Origin: Kriegella aquimaris
GTDB taxonomy: Bacteria > Bacteroidota > Bacteroidia > Flavobacteriales > Flavobacteriaceae
Assembly: GCF_900103215.1 (NCBI RefSeq)
Contig: NZ_FNGV01000001.1
Coordinates: 1,116,001-1,180,000, forward strand
Direction: 5' to 3'
DNA length: 64,000 nucleotides
Shown here: positions 34,649 through 45,600 of the stretch, one piece after another
Numbering within the stretch: the stretch's first letter is position 1
Layout of the letters: every line of letters starts with the position of its first letter
Notes under the pieces: model-generated
The model's input: the letters and a program-made list of their open reading frames with translations, nothing else
Told to the model about the DNA's origin: nothing
Databases searched by the model: none
Program-made: the position numbers and the translations under genes

Positions 34649-36046
34649 TTAAATTCTTTGCTTCGTAATTCTGAATTGTTCTATTTCGTCAGAGGTAGTT
34701 GGCAGTTTATTACCCAATAATCGGCTGCCCTTCTCGGTTATTAGAAAGTCATCCTCTATACGGATGCCTCCCAAATCTATAAAGTCTTCCAATTTATCAT
34801 AGTCCACAAACTCCTTAAACCTATTTTCGGTCTTTCTTAAAGCTATGAGTTCAGGAATAAAATAAATGCCAGGCTCAACCGTCAATACCATACCCTCTTC
34901 GAGCTCACGCCCTAATCGAAGAGATTTAAACCCAAAATCAGTTCGCTGTTTTAAGTCGTCGGTGTACCCAACGTATTGTTCCCCCAAATTCTCCATATCA
35001 TGTACGTCGAGGCCTAACATATGTCCCAAACCACATTGAAAAAATAGGGTGTGCGCACCGGCTACCACAGCTTCTTCAGCATTACCTTTCATTATTCCTA
35101 AATCAATCAAACCTTCAACGATTTTTTGGCAGGCGGTAATATGCACATTTAAAAACAGGCATCCGGGTTTCAATTTGTCGACCGCAGCCCGATAGGCCGC
35201 ATACACGATATCATAGATTTTCTTTTGTTTATCAGTAAACTTTTCAGCCACGGGAAAAGTCCTTGTCAAATCGCCCGCATAGCTAGAATACCCTTCAGCA
35301 CCACAGTCACATAAGACCATAGCACCAGCTTTAAGTATGTTTTTGCGATAGTGGTTGTGGAGAATTTGCCCATTTACGGTCATAATGGTAGGAAACGAAG
35401 TGTTGTCGCCATTCGCAAGGGCAATTTGCTTTACCACCCCAAATAAATCGGCTTCCGTCATGCCGGGTTTTGCCAGTTCCATAGCCTTGTATTGCATTTC
35501 GACCGTGGTATTTACCGCTTTTTCTATCTCTATAACCTCTGCTATGGATTTTATAGAACGAAGCTTGACCACCCCTTTTATAAGTTCGGTGGAAGCTTTC
35601 TTCGGAATCTCCGAGACCGAAGTGCCCAGCAACAAAGAAAGTTTCAATATATGTTCAGATCTGTAAGGCGGGAGGTAATGTATTTGTGTATTATTCTTTG
35701 ACTTATCTATATAATCCCCCAACACAGTTGAGGCCATTACAGTGGTTATGCCCACTTCAGCCGCTCTTTTCTTTAAGGATGTACTAGGACCTGAAAATAC
35801 AATGTCATCAATCGATGGGTCATCACCAAAAATGATTTCTTCATTTCCGTCGATATCAATGATGGCATTCAAACCAGGAGACTGAAGCCCAAAAAAATAG
35901 ACAAACGAACTGTCTTGTCTAAATGGGTATATATTGTCTTTAAAGTTTATTCCGACCTCATCATTTCCCAAGAAAAGAATCAATCCGCCACCTAAAGATT
36001 CCCTCAGTTTTTTTCTTCTTGTTATGTACTCTTCTTTTGAAAACAT
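34649..36046 (-). CDS. pepP: Xaa-Pro aminopeptidase (M24B)
   Basis: A 465-aa cytoplasmic metallopeptidase removing N-terminal residues before proline. An N-terminal creatinase-like domain (about 1-165) is followed by the pita-bread catalytic domain. The metal ligands are recognisable: Asp in CDCGAEGYSSYAGD and the nearby GDLTRTFP, His in CGLGHMLGLDVHD, Glu in MVLTVEPGIYF and Glu in GGIRIEDDFL. Length is normal. It lies 85 nt after the DPP-type peptidase gene on the same strand; together they would degrade proline-containing peptides. Confidence 0.9.
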   Translation of the reverse strand: MFSKEEYITRRKKLRESLGGGLILFLGNDEVGINFKDNIYPFRQDSSFVYFFGLQSPGLNAIIDIDGNEEIIFGDDPSIDDIVFSGPSTSLKKRAAEVGITTVMASTVLGDYIDKSKNNTQIHYLPPYRSEHILKLSLLLGTSVSEIPKKASTELIKGVVKLRSIKSIAEVIEIEKAVNTTVEMQYKAMELAKPGMTEADLFGVVKQIALANGDNTSFPTIMTVNGQILHNHYRKNILKAGAMVLCDCGAEGYSSYAGDLTRTFPVAEKFTDKQKKIYDIVYAAYRAAVDKLKPGCLFLNVHITACQKIVEGLIDLGIMKGNAEEAVVAGAHTLFFQCGLGHMLGLDVHDMENLGEQYVGYTDDLKQRTDFGFKSLRLGRELEEGMVLTVEPGIYFIPELIALRKTENRFKEFVDYDKLEDFIDLGGIRIEDDFLITEKGSRLLGNKLPTTSDEIEQFRITKQRI

Positions 36047-36131
36047 TATGGATAAAATTAAAATGGGAATAAATTGAGTTACGGATCAAAAATAAGATTG
36101 GAAATTGAACTATTATAACAAATCGAAAAAA

Positions 36132-38369
36132 CTATCTGCCTCCGGCGGGTAAATTCTTTTTCCAGAAATTCTCCATAGTCTCCCTAAGATGATACGAAGT
36201 ATTCTCCCTTTCATGTATCGAATGCGAACGCATGGGATAAGACATCATATTAAAAATTTTGTTGTTTTCTATCAATCGATCGACCAGCATTTCAAAACTT
36301 TGGTAATGCACATTATCGTCTGCCGTACCATGCATAACCATCAGGTTGCCCTGTAAATTTTGAGCGAAGTTAATAGGAGAACCATCATGGTATCCCTTAG
36401 GGTTATTCTTCAACAGCCCCATATATCGTTCTTGATAAGTTGCGTCGTACAATCGCTGATCAGACACAAAGGAAACGGCCAAGCCCGACTTATAAATTTC
36501 CGGATACTTGAACATGCAATTCAAGGTCATTTGACCGCCACCGCTCCATCCCCAAATTCCGACTCGGGAAGAATCTATAAAATCATAGGTACTTAGTATT
36601 TTCTTTGCGGCCTTACTCTGATCTTTAGATGCTAAAATTCCGATTTGGCCATAAATCGCATTTCTCCATTTTTTACCTCTTGGCGTTTTAGTACCCCGAT
36701 TATCTACGCTCATTACAATATAGCCTTGCTGTGCCATATATTGATGGAACAAATCTCCCCCACTCCAATTGTCTTGAACAGTTGATCCTGCAGGTTCTCC
36801 ATAAACATAGAATAAAAGCGGATACTTTTTAGAGGCATCAAAATCAACTGGTTTAATCATATAAGCATCGAGAACGTCTTCACCAATATCTACCTTGACA
36901 AATTCTTTTGGCTGTAGTTGTAACGCATCGAACTTTTGTTTCAACTCTTTATTATCCTCCAAAACTCTAATCTGTTTATGATTAGGGAGGCTAACGAGGG
37001 AATAAACTGGTGGAGTGATAGTGTTTTGAAAAACTTGAATTCCCCATTTGGCATTTTCTGAAATCTGATACGCGTTTTGACCGGAATTGGAGACGGGGGT
37101 AACACGCTCCGCTTCTCCTTTTCCATCAATACGGCTTCTGTACAAATAGCGTTGGGTAAAATTATCAGGGGATGCAATGTAATATACATAGCCGCCTTTT
37201 ACATCGATACAATTGATGCTTATTGCATCAAAATTGCCTTTGGTGATCGGTTGTATTTCTTTACCATCCCGTGAAACTCGGTATAAATGGAGCCAGCCAC
37301 TACGTTCGCTAGACCATGTGAAATACTTTTCATTATCCAACCAGCGAATATCATCATGAACATCTAAAAACGCCTCGTCTTTTTCAATTAAAATGTTGTT
37401 CAGGCCCATGGATTCAATATCCCCAATAAAAACCTTGTTCGTATTTTGTTCCCGATTCAGCTGTTGGATCATAACCTCGTTGGAATTTGGAACAAAGTCC
37501 ATACGGGCCAAATAATTATTTCTGGGGTCTCCGGGAATATCGAACCACCGTGTTTCTCCACCTTTAGACGATATAACCCCCACTTTTACAGCAGAAAGTT
37601 GGGTGCCTACCTTAGGGTAAGGCATAGGTAATGGTTTCGAATAAATAGAATCTATATTATTAATCATGTAAAATGTACCGACCCCCTTGGTATCGGACTG
37701 CCAGTAAGCGATATGCTCCCCATCAGGACTCCAACGGAAACCATCGCGACAACTCAATTCTTCTTCATAAACCCAATCAAAAGTTCCGTTTATAATAGTA
37801 TCGCCCCCATCTGATGTAATTTGATTAGTAGTTTTTGAATCTAAATCTTCAACGTAAATATTGAGTTCACTTACATAGCCTACTTTAGAAGCATCAGGTG
37901 AAAATTTTGCAAACATTAAAGTTGCAGAAGGCAACGTTTTACCTAATTGGGTCAGTGTTTTTTTCTCAAGGTCAAGCACCCAATAATCTCCACGGGTGTG
38001 ATAGCGCCAAACCTTTTTAGTATTGGTAAAAATAAGTAATTTGCTATTATCATCAGACCACTGATAATTATAAATGACCAACGGTTTTGTGTCTTCGTTC
38101 GGTATAAGATCGGCCGCGGAAACGATAATCGTCCTTTTTCCCGATTTCGCATCGTATCTAACGATATCCTTTCCTCCCACTTGGGCATTTGACTCTAAGG
38201 TCGAATAGCCTTTGTTGTCTTTCATCCATCTGATCGGACCAAAACCTTTCTGACCAAAAGCATTGTTTTTATAGATATCTACTAAGGTCAATGTGCTTTT
38301 TTCTTGCGCGGTTCCAAGATTAACAAAAAACAAAATGGCTATTAGGCTAAACAAAATTCCTTTCTTCAT
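36132..38369 (-). CDS. Dipeptidyl peptidase IV-type serine peptidase (S9B)
   Basis: A 745-aa exported peptidase. A signal peptide of about 21 residues is followed by an eight-bladed DPPIV_N propeller (about 60-480), including the substrate N-terminus-binding double Glu in DWVYEEELSCRDGFRWSPDG. The alpha/beta-hydrolase domain holds Ser609 in GWSGGG, Asp684 in HGTADDNVH and His716 in MRSHSIHE, with the triad spacing usual for bacterial DPP-IV. It releases X-Pro or X-Ala dipeptides in the periplasm. The aminopeptidase gene downstream is probably co-transcribed. Confidence 0.92.
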   Translation of the reverse strand: MKKGILFSLIAILFFVNLGTAQEKSTLTLVDIYKNNAFGQKGFGPIRWMKDNKGYSTLESNAQVGGKDIVRYDAKSGKRTIIVSAADLIPNEDTKPLVIYNYQWSDDNSKLLIFTNTKKVWRYHTRGDYWVLDLEKKTLTQLGKTLPSATLMFAKFSPDASKVGYVSELNIYVEDLDSKTTNQITSDGGDTIINGTFDWVYEEELSCRDGFRWSPDGEHIAYWQSDTKGVGTFYMINNIDSIYSKPLPMPYPKVGTQLSAVKVGVISSKGGETRWFDIPGDPRNNYLARMDFVPNSNEVMIQQLNREQNTNKVFIGDIESMGLNNILIEKDEAFLDVHDDIRWLDNEKYFTWSSERSGWLHLYRVSRDGKEIQPITKGNFDAISINCIDVKGGYVYYIASPDNFTQRYLYRSRIDGKGEAERVTPVSNSGQNAYQISENAKWGIQVFQNTITPPVYSLVSLPNHKQIRVLEDNKELKQKFDALQLQPKEFVKVDIGEDVLDAYMIKPVDFDASKKYPLLFYVYGEPAGSTVQDNWSGGDLFHQYMAQQGYIVMSVDNRGTKTPRGKKWRNAIYGQIGILASKDQSKAAKKILSTYDFIDSSRVGIWGWSGGGQMTLNCMFKYPEIYKSGLAVSFVSDQRLYDATYQERYMGLLKNNPKGYHDGSPINFAQNLQGNLMVMHGTADDNVHYQSFEMLVDRLIENNKIFNMMSYPMRSHSIHERENTSYHLRETMENFWKKNLPAGGR

Positions 38370-38604
38370 AATTATAATCCTTTCAATACTAAAATATTCA
38401 AATTAGACTTTGATTCATCTGCGAAATCATCCTATGGATGTAAACTAAAAATCGCATCAATATTAATAAGTTAAAATGGGTTGTATGCTACACATATTAG
38501 CCAATCGCAATACTATCTTTTTCCTTTTCAATAACTACAGATACCATTTTATAAATACCAATAACGGGAAACTTAAATCTAACCTTTAGGTACTTATTTT
38601 AAAA

Positions 38605-39483
38605 TTATTGCATAAACCTATTCTTGATGTTGGTTCGGTACTGGGATGGAGACATTCCGGTATTCTTTTTAAAATGTCTGTGAAAGTTAGATAGATTATT
38701 ATAACCGCTACTATAGCAACAATCTGCAATTGAATAATCGATATTACGCATTAATTCACAAGCATTTTCTATTCTTACCTCGGTCAAGTATTGTGAAAAT
38801 GTCTTTTGAGTCATGGTTTTAAAAAATCTACAGAAACCGGTTGGTGACATATGGGCTATCTCTGAAATTTGTTCGAGTGTAATCGTTTCTTTGTGGTTTC
38901 TTTTTATGAAATCAAAGATACTGCGGAGCTTTGGTTCATTCTTATCGATCTTACCTCCGAGATCAGCTTTTGTCGATAGCACTGAAATATTTTCATTTTT
39001 AGACACTTCATCGATAAATTTCAAGAACAGTAAAAACTTTTTTAACCCTAGGGCCATATTAATTCGTCGAATCTGTTGAACCAGATATTTGTGGTCTGTT
39101 TTAGAAACTTTAATTCCGTATTCCGAACATTCAATAATCTTATTTATTCGATAGGCCTCCGGAAGATTTTTTAAGGCATCTTTCACTTGCCTTTCATCAA
39201 AGAAAAAAGAAACCGTTCTTGAACGGCCGAATGCTTCATTTGCTTTGTCAATTTTCGAAGCTAGTAAGGGATTGGAGAGATTTCCCCCAAAAAAGAACAA
39301 ATCGCCTTGACCAAAGGGTATGACTTTATCTAAAACAAATAATGAACCATTCCCTTCCAATATCAATGTTACCTGAAATTCGCTTTGAGGCCTAATCGAA
39401 TCATAGGCTCTACCATCATTTGACTCCCCAAAACAAAGAATATCTTTTTGAGGAGGAGAATCGCAAAATTCAAGCATTTTCAT
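38605..39483 (-). CDS. AraC-family transcriptional regulator (second of tandem pair)
   Basis: A 292-aa regulator with an N-terminal cupin-like sensing domain (about 25-110, FQVTLILEGNGSLFVLDKVIPFGQGDLFFFGGNLSN) and a C-terminal double HTH (about 190-285: ITLEQISEIAHMSPTGFCRFFKTMTQKTFSQYLTEVRI, then CYSSGYNNLSNFHRHFKKNTGMSPSQYR). It is clearly a paralogue of the gene 41 nt upstream, sharing the motif FCRFFK...TQKTFSQ. Ligand unknown, probably a sugar or small acid. Confidence 0.9.
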   Translation of the reverse strand: MKMLEFCDSPPQKDILCFGESNDGRAYDSIRPQSEFQVTLILEGNGSLFVLDKVIPFGQGDLFFFGGNLSNPLLASKIDKANEAFGRSRTVSFFFDERQVKDALKNLPEAYRINKIIECSEYGIKVSKTDHKYLVQQIRRINMALGLKKFLLFLKFIDEVSKNENISVLSTKADLGGKIDKNEPKLRSIFDFIKRNHKETITLEQISEIAHMSPTGFCRFFKTMTQKTFSQYLTEVRIENACELMRNIDYSIADCCYSSGYNNLSNFHRHFKKNTGMSPSQYRTNIKNRFMQ

Positions 39484-39524
39484 AACGTTCTAAGATTTAT
39501 ATCAATTACTATTTATGATTTTTC

Positions 39525-40406
39525 CTATGCCAAAAATGTCGAAACACTATCTTTATACTGCGTAGGTGTCATGCCTATGACATTTTTAAATTGTCGATGA
39601 AAATTGGAGAGATTCGTAAATCCAGATTCAAAGCAAGTTTCCGTGGCGTTGTGGGCCCCTTCCCTTATTAATTCACATGCCCTTGCTACCCTTATCTCAA
39701 TTATGAATTGGGAGAATGTCTTTTGGGTTCTTGATTTAAAAAATCGACAAAACGAGGATGGATTCATATTAAAGCGACCCGCAATATTGGATAAGGAGAT
39801 TTTCTTAGAATGATTTGACTCGATAAAGTTGAAAATCTCTGTCATTTTTTGCGCACCATACTCATCAAACCGTAAGTTCTGAAATTCCGTGGTCGTAAGG
39901 GCGATGTGCCCAGTGCTCTCCGAAATGGCCTCAAGTATATAAAGCAGACCCAGAAGTTTATCAAAATCGTCTAAATGTCGAAATCGCTTCATTTTAGACA
40001 ACAATCTTGCTGACTGTCGTTTATTCAATTTTAAACCGAGATCCGCACAACGCAGTAATTCATGAATAGGAGAAGATTCAGATATTTGATTTAAAAAGGC
40101 AACCAGCGCATCACCACTAAAAAAAATACTAAAATGATGCGCTCTTATTTTCTTGGCACCCGAATTACGTTTGCCTTCTTTTTTAAATACGTGGGGCAAA
40201 TTTCTTCCAAACAAATAGGAATCACCTGGTTTAAAAGGATAAGAGTTCTGTCCGACAACCAGCGTTCCTCGTCCCTCAACGATGTGGGTAAGTTGGTATT
40301 CCTCATGAAAATGAACAGCATCATAGAAATGGGTGTCGTCGTGTTCTTCCATATACAAAGTTCTATCTCTATACAAGGGCACCTTGAATGCAATAGGATT
40401 TGTCAT
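39525..40406 (-). CDS. AraC-family transcriptional regulator (first of tandem pair)
   Basis: A 293-aa protein with cupin sensor (YQLTHIVEGRGTLVVGQNSYPFKPGDSYLFGRNLPHVF, about 34-72) and double AraC HTH (KISLSNIAGRFNMNPSSFCRFFKSRTQKTFSQFIIEIR; CFESGFTNLSNFHRQFKNVIGMTPTQYK). It shares the whole layout with the next gene, so the pair arose by duplication. It is divergent from the L-serine dehydratase gene, with about 225 bp between them containing 10-bp-phased AATAAGC repeats; control of that gene is a reasonable guess. Confidence 0.9.
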   Translation of the reverse strand: MTNPIAFKVPLYRDRTLYMEEHDDTHFYDAVHFHEEYQLTHIVEGRGTLVVGQNSYPFKPGDSYLFGRNLPHVFKKEGKRNSGAKKIRAHHFSIFFSGDALVAFLNQISESSPIHELLRCADLGLKLNKRQSARLLSKMKRFRHLDDFDKLLGLLYILEAISESTGHIALTTTEFQNLRFDEYGAQKMTEIFNFIESNHSKKISLSNIAGRFNMNPSSFCRFFKSRTQKTFSQFIIEIRVARACELIREGAHNATETCFESGFTNLSNFHRQFKNVIGMTPTQYKDSVSTFLA

Positions 40407-40470
40407 AACACTTTATAATATGTAGTTAAAAACCCTAATTTACAAAAAAAGCACTAACTTTAGATTATTC

Positions 40471-40495
40471 AATAAGCATAAATAAGCGAGAATAA
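40471..40495. promoter_or_regulatory. Phased AATAAGC repeats in divergent araC-sda region
   Basis: AATAAGCATA, AATAAGCGAG and AATAA follow each other with an exact 10-bp period. Such helix-phased repeats are compatible with binding of an AraC-type protein, but the tract is A+T-rich and chance is possible. It lies between the AraC gene (start 40406) and the dehydratase (start 40632). Confidence 0.3.
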
Positions 40496-40631
40496 TTTAA
40501 TTTGATTATTATTCCATTCTTTTTTATGATTAATATAAAATAAGAATAGGAAACTTTAATAATCCATATTATTAACCGTTTTCAATATTTTCTAAAATGA
40601 ATGCGCAAGCAATCAACTTAAAATAGTTTCC

Positions 40632-42218
40632 ATGAAATCATACCCCAGCATTTTCAACGATGTAATCGGCCCTGTAATGAGAGGTCCCTCAAGTTCGCAT
40701 TGTGCTGCTGCATTAAGAATTGGGAGAATATGCAGAGACTTAATGAACGACGATATAAGTGAAGTATATATTGAGTTCGACCCAAATGGTTCGCTAGCCA
40801 CGACACATTCTGGTCAAGGATCGGATATGGGGCTTTTTGGCGGTCTATTAGGATGGAATGCGGATGATGAACGCCTTAAAGACTATGAATTTCACATGCA
40901 ACAAGCCGGCATTAAAGCCACCATTGACATTCATCCCATTGGCGCCACACATCCCAATACCTATAAAATCACACTAAAGAACAAAAATAAGAACCATCAA
41001 GTCATCGGCCTTTCTACCGGTGGCGGAATGATTGAAATCATTGAAATTGACCAAGTCCAAGTTTCCATGATTGGCGACTTTTACACCACCTTGGTATACG
41101 CAGACCATACTTATGATATTCTTGAAACCATTAAAAATTTAAATCTAGGGGAAGCCATACTCCCTAATGAGTCATCACCTTATATTCTTGTAAACTCGAA
41201 AGAAGAAGACCAGCAAAAATTGCTCAAAAAACTAGCACACAACAAAGACGTAAAAAGTGCTATAAGAATCTGCCCGGTTCTTCCCATCAAATCAAGAAAA
41301 GGCCTAAGTGTACCTTTTATTACGGTCGAAGAAATGCTGAAGTATAACGAAGGTAAAGATTTGAATTTATGGCAATTGGCCATTGCTTATGAAAAAGCTA
41401 GGGGCAATATTTCCTCACAGGAAGTAAAAGATAAGATGGGAGAAATCGTAGATATTATGCAAACCTCTATTACCCATGGACTCAACGGTACACATTATAA
41501 GGACAGAATACTAGGAAGCCAATCCCTTTTATTCAAAAAGAACATGAAAGAAAAGAAGCTAGTTCCTGGTGACGTTCTTAACAACTCCATCATGTATACT
41601 TCGGCTATGATGGAAGTAAAAAGCTCTATGGGCGTAATCGTAGCAGCACCAACGGCCGGATCTTGTGGCGCATTACCGGGCACTATAATTGGCACCGCAA
41701 CAACCCTCGGATTGACAAGGGAAAAAATGGTACAAGCGATGCTGGCCGCAGGCTTAATTGGTGTTTTCATCACTGCCCATGCCACTTTTTCCGCAGAGGT
41801 TGGTGGCTGTATGGGCGAATGTGGTTCAGCTTCGGGCATGGCAGCTTCAGGGGTGGTCGTATTAAAAGACGGAACACTCCAGCAATCATTAGCCGCCGCA
41901 TCAATGGCACTACAAAGTTCTTTGGGACTTATATGCGACACCGTTGCTGACAGAGTCGAAGCACCTTGTTTGAACCGGAATGTCATGGCGGCTTCCACTG
42001 CCATATCCTCAGCAAACATGGCATTATCAGATTATGACCAAGTAATCCCCTTGGATGAAGTTATTGAAACCATGAAAAAGGTTGGTGATGCCATACCCCA
42101 TACGCTAAGATGTACAGGACTCGGTGGCCTGGCGATAACCAAAACGGCAAAAGCCATTGAAGCAAGACTTAACAAAAACAAAGCTGACACAAAGTTGGGT
42201 CCATTCAAGTATTGTTAA
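40632..42218 (+). CDS. sdaA: L-serine ammonia-lyase, Fe-S dependent
   Basis: A 528-aa single-chain iron-sulfur L-serine dehydratase that converts L-serine to pyruvate and ammonia. The N-terminal beta domain starts SIFNDVIGPVMRGPSSSHCAAALRIGR (conserved start GPSSSH, about 16-21). The C-terminal alpha domain has the catalytic-region motif APTAGSCGALPG (about 339-350) and 4Fe-4S cysteines in SCGALPG, GGCMGECGSASG (about 393-404) and LICDTVADRVEAPC. No signal peptide. It is transcribed away from a tandem pair of AraC regulators and precedes, at 430 bp, a second PUL to which it has no obvious link. Confidence 0.92.
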   Translation: MKSYPSIFNDVIGPVMRGPSSSHCAAALRIGRICRDLMNDDISEVYIEFDPNGSLATTHSGQGSDMGLFGGLLGWNADDERLKDYEFHMQQAGIKATIDIHPIGATHPNTYKITLKNKNKNHQVIGLSTGGGMIEIIEIDQVQVSMIGDFYTTLVYADHTYDILETIKNLNLGEAILPNESSPYILVNSKEEDQQKLLKKLAHNKDVKSAIRICPVLPIKSRKGLSVPFITVEEMLKYNEGKDLNLWQLAIAYEKARGNISSQEVKDKMGEIVDIMQTSITHGLNGTHYKDRILGSQSLLFKKNMKEKKLVPGDVLNNSIMYTSAMMEVKSSMGVIVAAPTAGSCGALPGTIIGTATTLGLTREKMVQAMLAAGLIGVFITAHATFSAEVGGCMGECGSASGMAASGVVVLKDGTLQQSLAAASMALQSSLGLICDTVADRVEAPCLNRNVMAASTAISSANMALSDYDQVIPLDEVIETMKKVGDAIPHTLRCTGLGGLAITKTAKAIEARLNKNKADTKLGPFKYC

Positions 42219-42649
42219 TTCAGTAAAATAAGGTATTGACGTCATCATAGGACCCTAACCAATCTCGAATAAGTAACAAGGCATTGAGACAACCTTAATC
42301 ATCTGACATTTTCCCCATACTAGAAAAAAATAAAGAATCCAGCCCTTTCCAAATTCAAGAAGGCAATCTTGAACCTAAGCTTGCCATTCCTAATTAATAG
42401 CATGAGTATTATGCAATATTAAACACATATTACTAACATAATAGCCAGATCAAAAAAGAATCACATTACTTCCCTTAAAAATTACAACCTTCTTACTATC
42501 AATTATTTAAATCAATTTAAGTACGAATAACAAGCGTCTACTGTTCTAATATTTTGTTAAAATAGTACATTCAATGGACAATATAGTCACATTTATTACC
42601 TCAAGTTTATCTTAATTTTATGGTATTATTAAACTTATATTAATAATCT
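42219..42649. other. Intergenic region before the second susC
   Basis: About 430 bp, very A+T-rich, no gene seen. It should carry the promoter of the second PUL. AACTTATATTAATAA at 42632-42646, directly before the susC start codon, is identical to a stretch before the first susC (25362-25376). No clear TTTG/TAnnTTTG pair stands out. Confidence 0.45.
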
Positions 42650-45600
42650 ATGAAAACCATTTTAAAAACAGTTTTGACCAAACGTATTTTCCTCTTTGGA
42701 ATTTATCTTTTAACTACCGGAGCACTGGTCGCCCAAAATCAAACGATTTCCGGAACCGTAACCGATGAAACAGGCATCCCTTTACTGGGAGTCACGGTAC
42801 TCAACGAAAATTCGAATGAGGGAGCTATCACCGATTTTGACGGTAAATACAGTATTCAAGCAATCGAAAACGCCAACTTGACCTTCAGTTATATCGGCTA
42901 TTCGGAACAAACCATTGCTATCGGATCTAGAACAACTATTGATATAGCCATGCAACCTGACGTACAATCCCTAGATGAAGTCGTGGTTACTGCGCTTGGT
43001 ATCACAAGAGAGAAAAAAGCTCTTGGATACGCGGTGCAAGAACTGTCTGGAGATGACATAAAAAACACATCGGAAACCAATGTTATTAATGCCTTGGCAG
43101 GAAAATCGGCCGGGGTTTTGATAAATAGTTCCAATGGTAATGTAGGGGCCTCTTCCCGAATAACCATTCGTGGCAACCAATCGCTTACGGGCAATAACCA
43201 ACCACTTTTTGTTGTAGATGGTATTCCTATCGACAATTCCATTGTCTCCAGTACAAGGGGAGGATATGATTTTACGGATATGGGCAACGGTGCAGCAGAT
43301 ATTAATCCCTCCGATATTGCGGAAATGACAATCCTAAAAGGAGGAAATGCCGCCGCACTTTACGGCTCAAGAGGGGCTAACGGCGTTGTTTTGATTACCA
43401 CAAAATCGGGGAAAGGAAAAGGTTTTTCCGTATCCTTGGAAAATTCCATAACCCTTAGTAATCCATTTTTACTTCCCGATTATCAAAATGAATATGGGCA
43501 AGGTGGTGGACAACAATATTGGTATAAAGACGGCCTTAATGGAGGAAGCAATGATGGCGTAGATGAAAGTTTTGGTCCGCGTTTGGATTACACGGTCCAA
43601 GCCGGTGATATTGCCCCAGGCGGTAAATTGTATTGGGCAATAGAAGCTGGTTTTCCTCAAACTCCGGGAGAAATCTTAACGCTACCTCAATTTGATTCTC
43701 CAGTTGACCCTGTAACAGGGGAGCGTACTGCAACTCCTTGGATATCCCAGCCAAACAACATAAAAAACTTTTATGAAACAGGAATCACCCGAGTTACCAA
43801 TGTCGCTTTAAGCAATGGGGGTGATTGGGGCAATATGCGACTTTCTATAACGAACTCTGACCAAACAGGTATGGTACCCAATACCAATCAGGTCAAGAAT
43901 ACCATTAATTTTTCCGGCAATACAAATTTAACCGATAAGCTTTCCTTTGAAGCCAAAGGTTCCTATATCAATTCCAACGGAAATTTGAATGGCGCAGGTT
44001 ACACCTTTAACAACATAGGGATGCAAACCATTTGGACGGCAAGACAGGTAAATTGGGACTATATGAAAAACAATATAGAAAATCCCGATGGTACTCAAAT
44101 AAGCTGGATCAACAGATGGCATAACAATCCATATTGGATACAGTACAAAAACCTGAATCCCCAGTCTAAAAATAGACTTATTGGATCTACCTCCCTTAAA
44201 TATCAATTTAACGATTGGCTAAGCCTGACATCAAGGGCGGGTATCGATTACTCCAATGAACAAGTTGAACTTATCAGGGCCTATTATGGCAATAATGACC
44301 CTGAAGGAAGATATGCAGTAAGCAACTACTTTAGACAAGAAATAAATGCAGACATATTACTTTCCGCAGTTAAGAACATCACAGACGATTTATCACTAAC
44401 AGCCAACGTGGGTGCAAATATTATGAACAATCAATATCGACTACAAACTTCATCTGTTGATAGATTGGTTGTTCCCGATATATACTCTTTGTCCAATGCA
44501 AAGGAAACACCGACAACCACCTTTTATCAGAGGGAAAAGGAAATTCAAAGCATGTACGCATCCCTTTCTTTGGGCTACAAGAGACAAGTATATTTAGATT
44601 TAACGGGAAGAAATGATTGGTCTTCGACATTAGCCAAGAAGAACAACTCTTACTTCTACCCTTCGGCGACTGGGAGTTGGATTTTTTCCGAAACCTTTAA
44701 AGCAAATCGGAACCTGCTCAGTTTTGGAAAATTACGCTTGAGTATAGCCCAGGTCGGTAATGATACCGACCCCTATAGACTTGATGCAACCTATTCCGCA
44801 GCAACACCCTACGGCAACAACCCATCGTTTAGTCTAAGTACGGCTATGCCCCCCGCCGATTTGGTAAATGAACTGGTTACCTCCAAAGAACTTGGTCTAG
44901 ACCTTAAGTTTTTTAACAATAGACTTGGAATAGATGTAACCCTCTATAACTCGGTTGCAAAAAATCAAATATTAAGTGCACCTGTCTCCCCTACTTCAGG
45001 GTTTAATACCCAAGTGATCAATGCCGGCCAAGTCGACAATGAGGGAGTTGAAATCATCTTGACCGGAACTCCGATTCAGACCAACAATTTTTCTTGGGAC
45101 GTTACCGCGAATTACGGTAAAAACACCAGTAAAATCATTGCCCTTAATGGAGACATACAAAGACTGGAACTTTTTAAAACAGAAGGAAACCAAATAAATG
45201 TTGTAGCTGACGTCGGCGGTTCTTATGGCGATATGTGGGGAAAAGGCTATGTTTATCATGAAAACGGGAAACCAATTGTGGATGCCAGTGGTGTACCACT
45301 GACCAGTGATATAAAAAAACTGGGGAACCTTATGCCCGACTGGATAGGAGGACTTAACAATTCATTCAGTTATAAGAATATAAATCTAAGTGTATTAATA
45401 GATGCCAAAATAGGCGGTGATATATATTCAAGGACCAATCAAGATGGTTGGGCTACAGGAGCTCTAACCAGTACTGTTGGGCTAAACCCGAATGGTGTAG
45501 ACGTTAGAGACCCATTGGCAGATGGGGGAGGATATCTTTTTGACGGGGTATTCGAAGACGGCACTCCGAATAACATTTACCAAGACTTGGATGGTTTTAG

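Noticed and set aside
34425-34652. Plus-strand frame of 75 codons
   Set aside because: Covers the likely terminator of the aminopeptidase gene and has no protein-like features.
36132-38369. GWSGGG instead of the GWSYGG of human DPP-IV as a sign of an inactive peptidase
   Set aside because: Ser, Asp and His are all present with normal spacing, and this variant is common in bacterial S9 peptidases.
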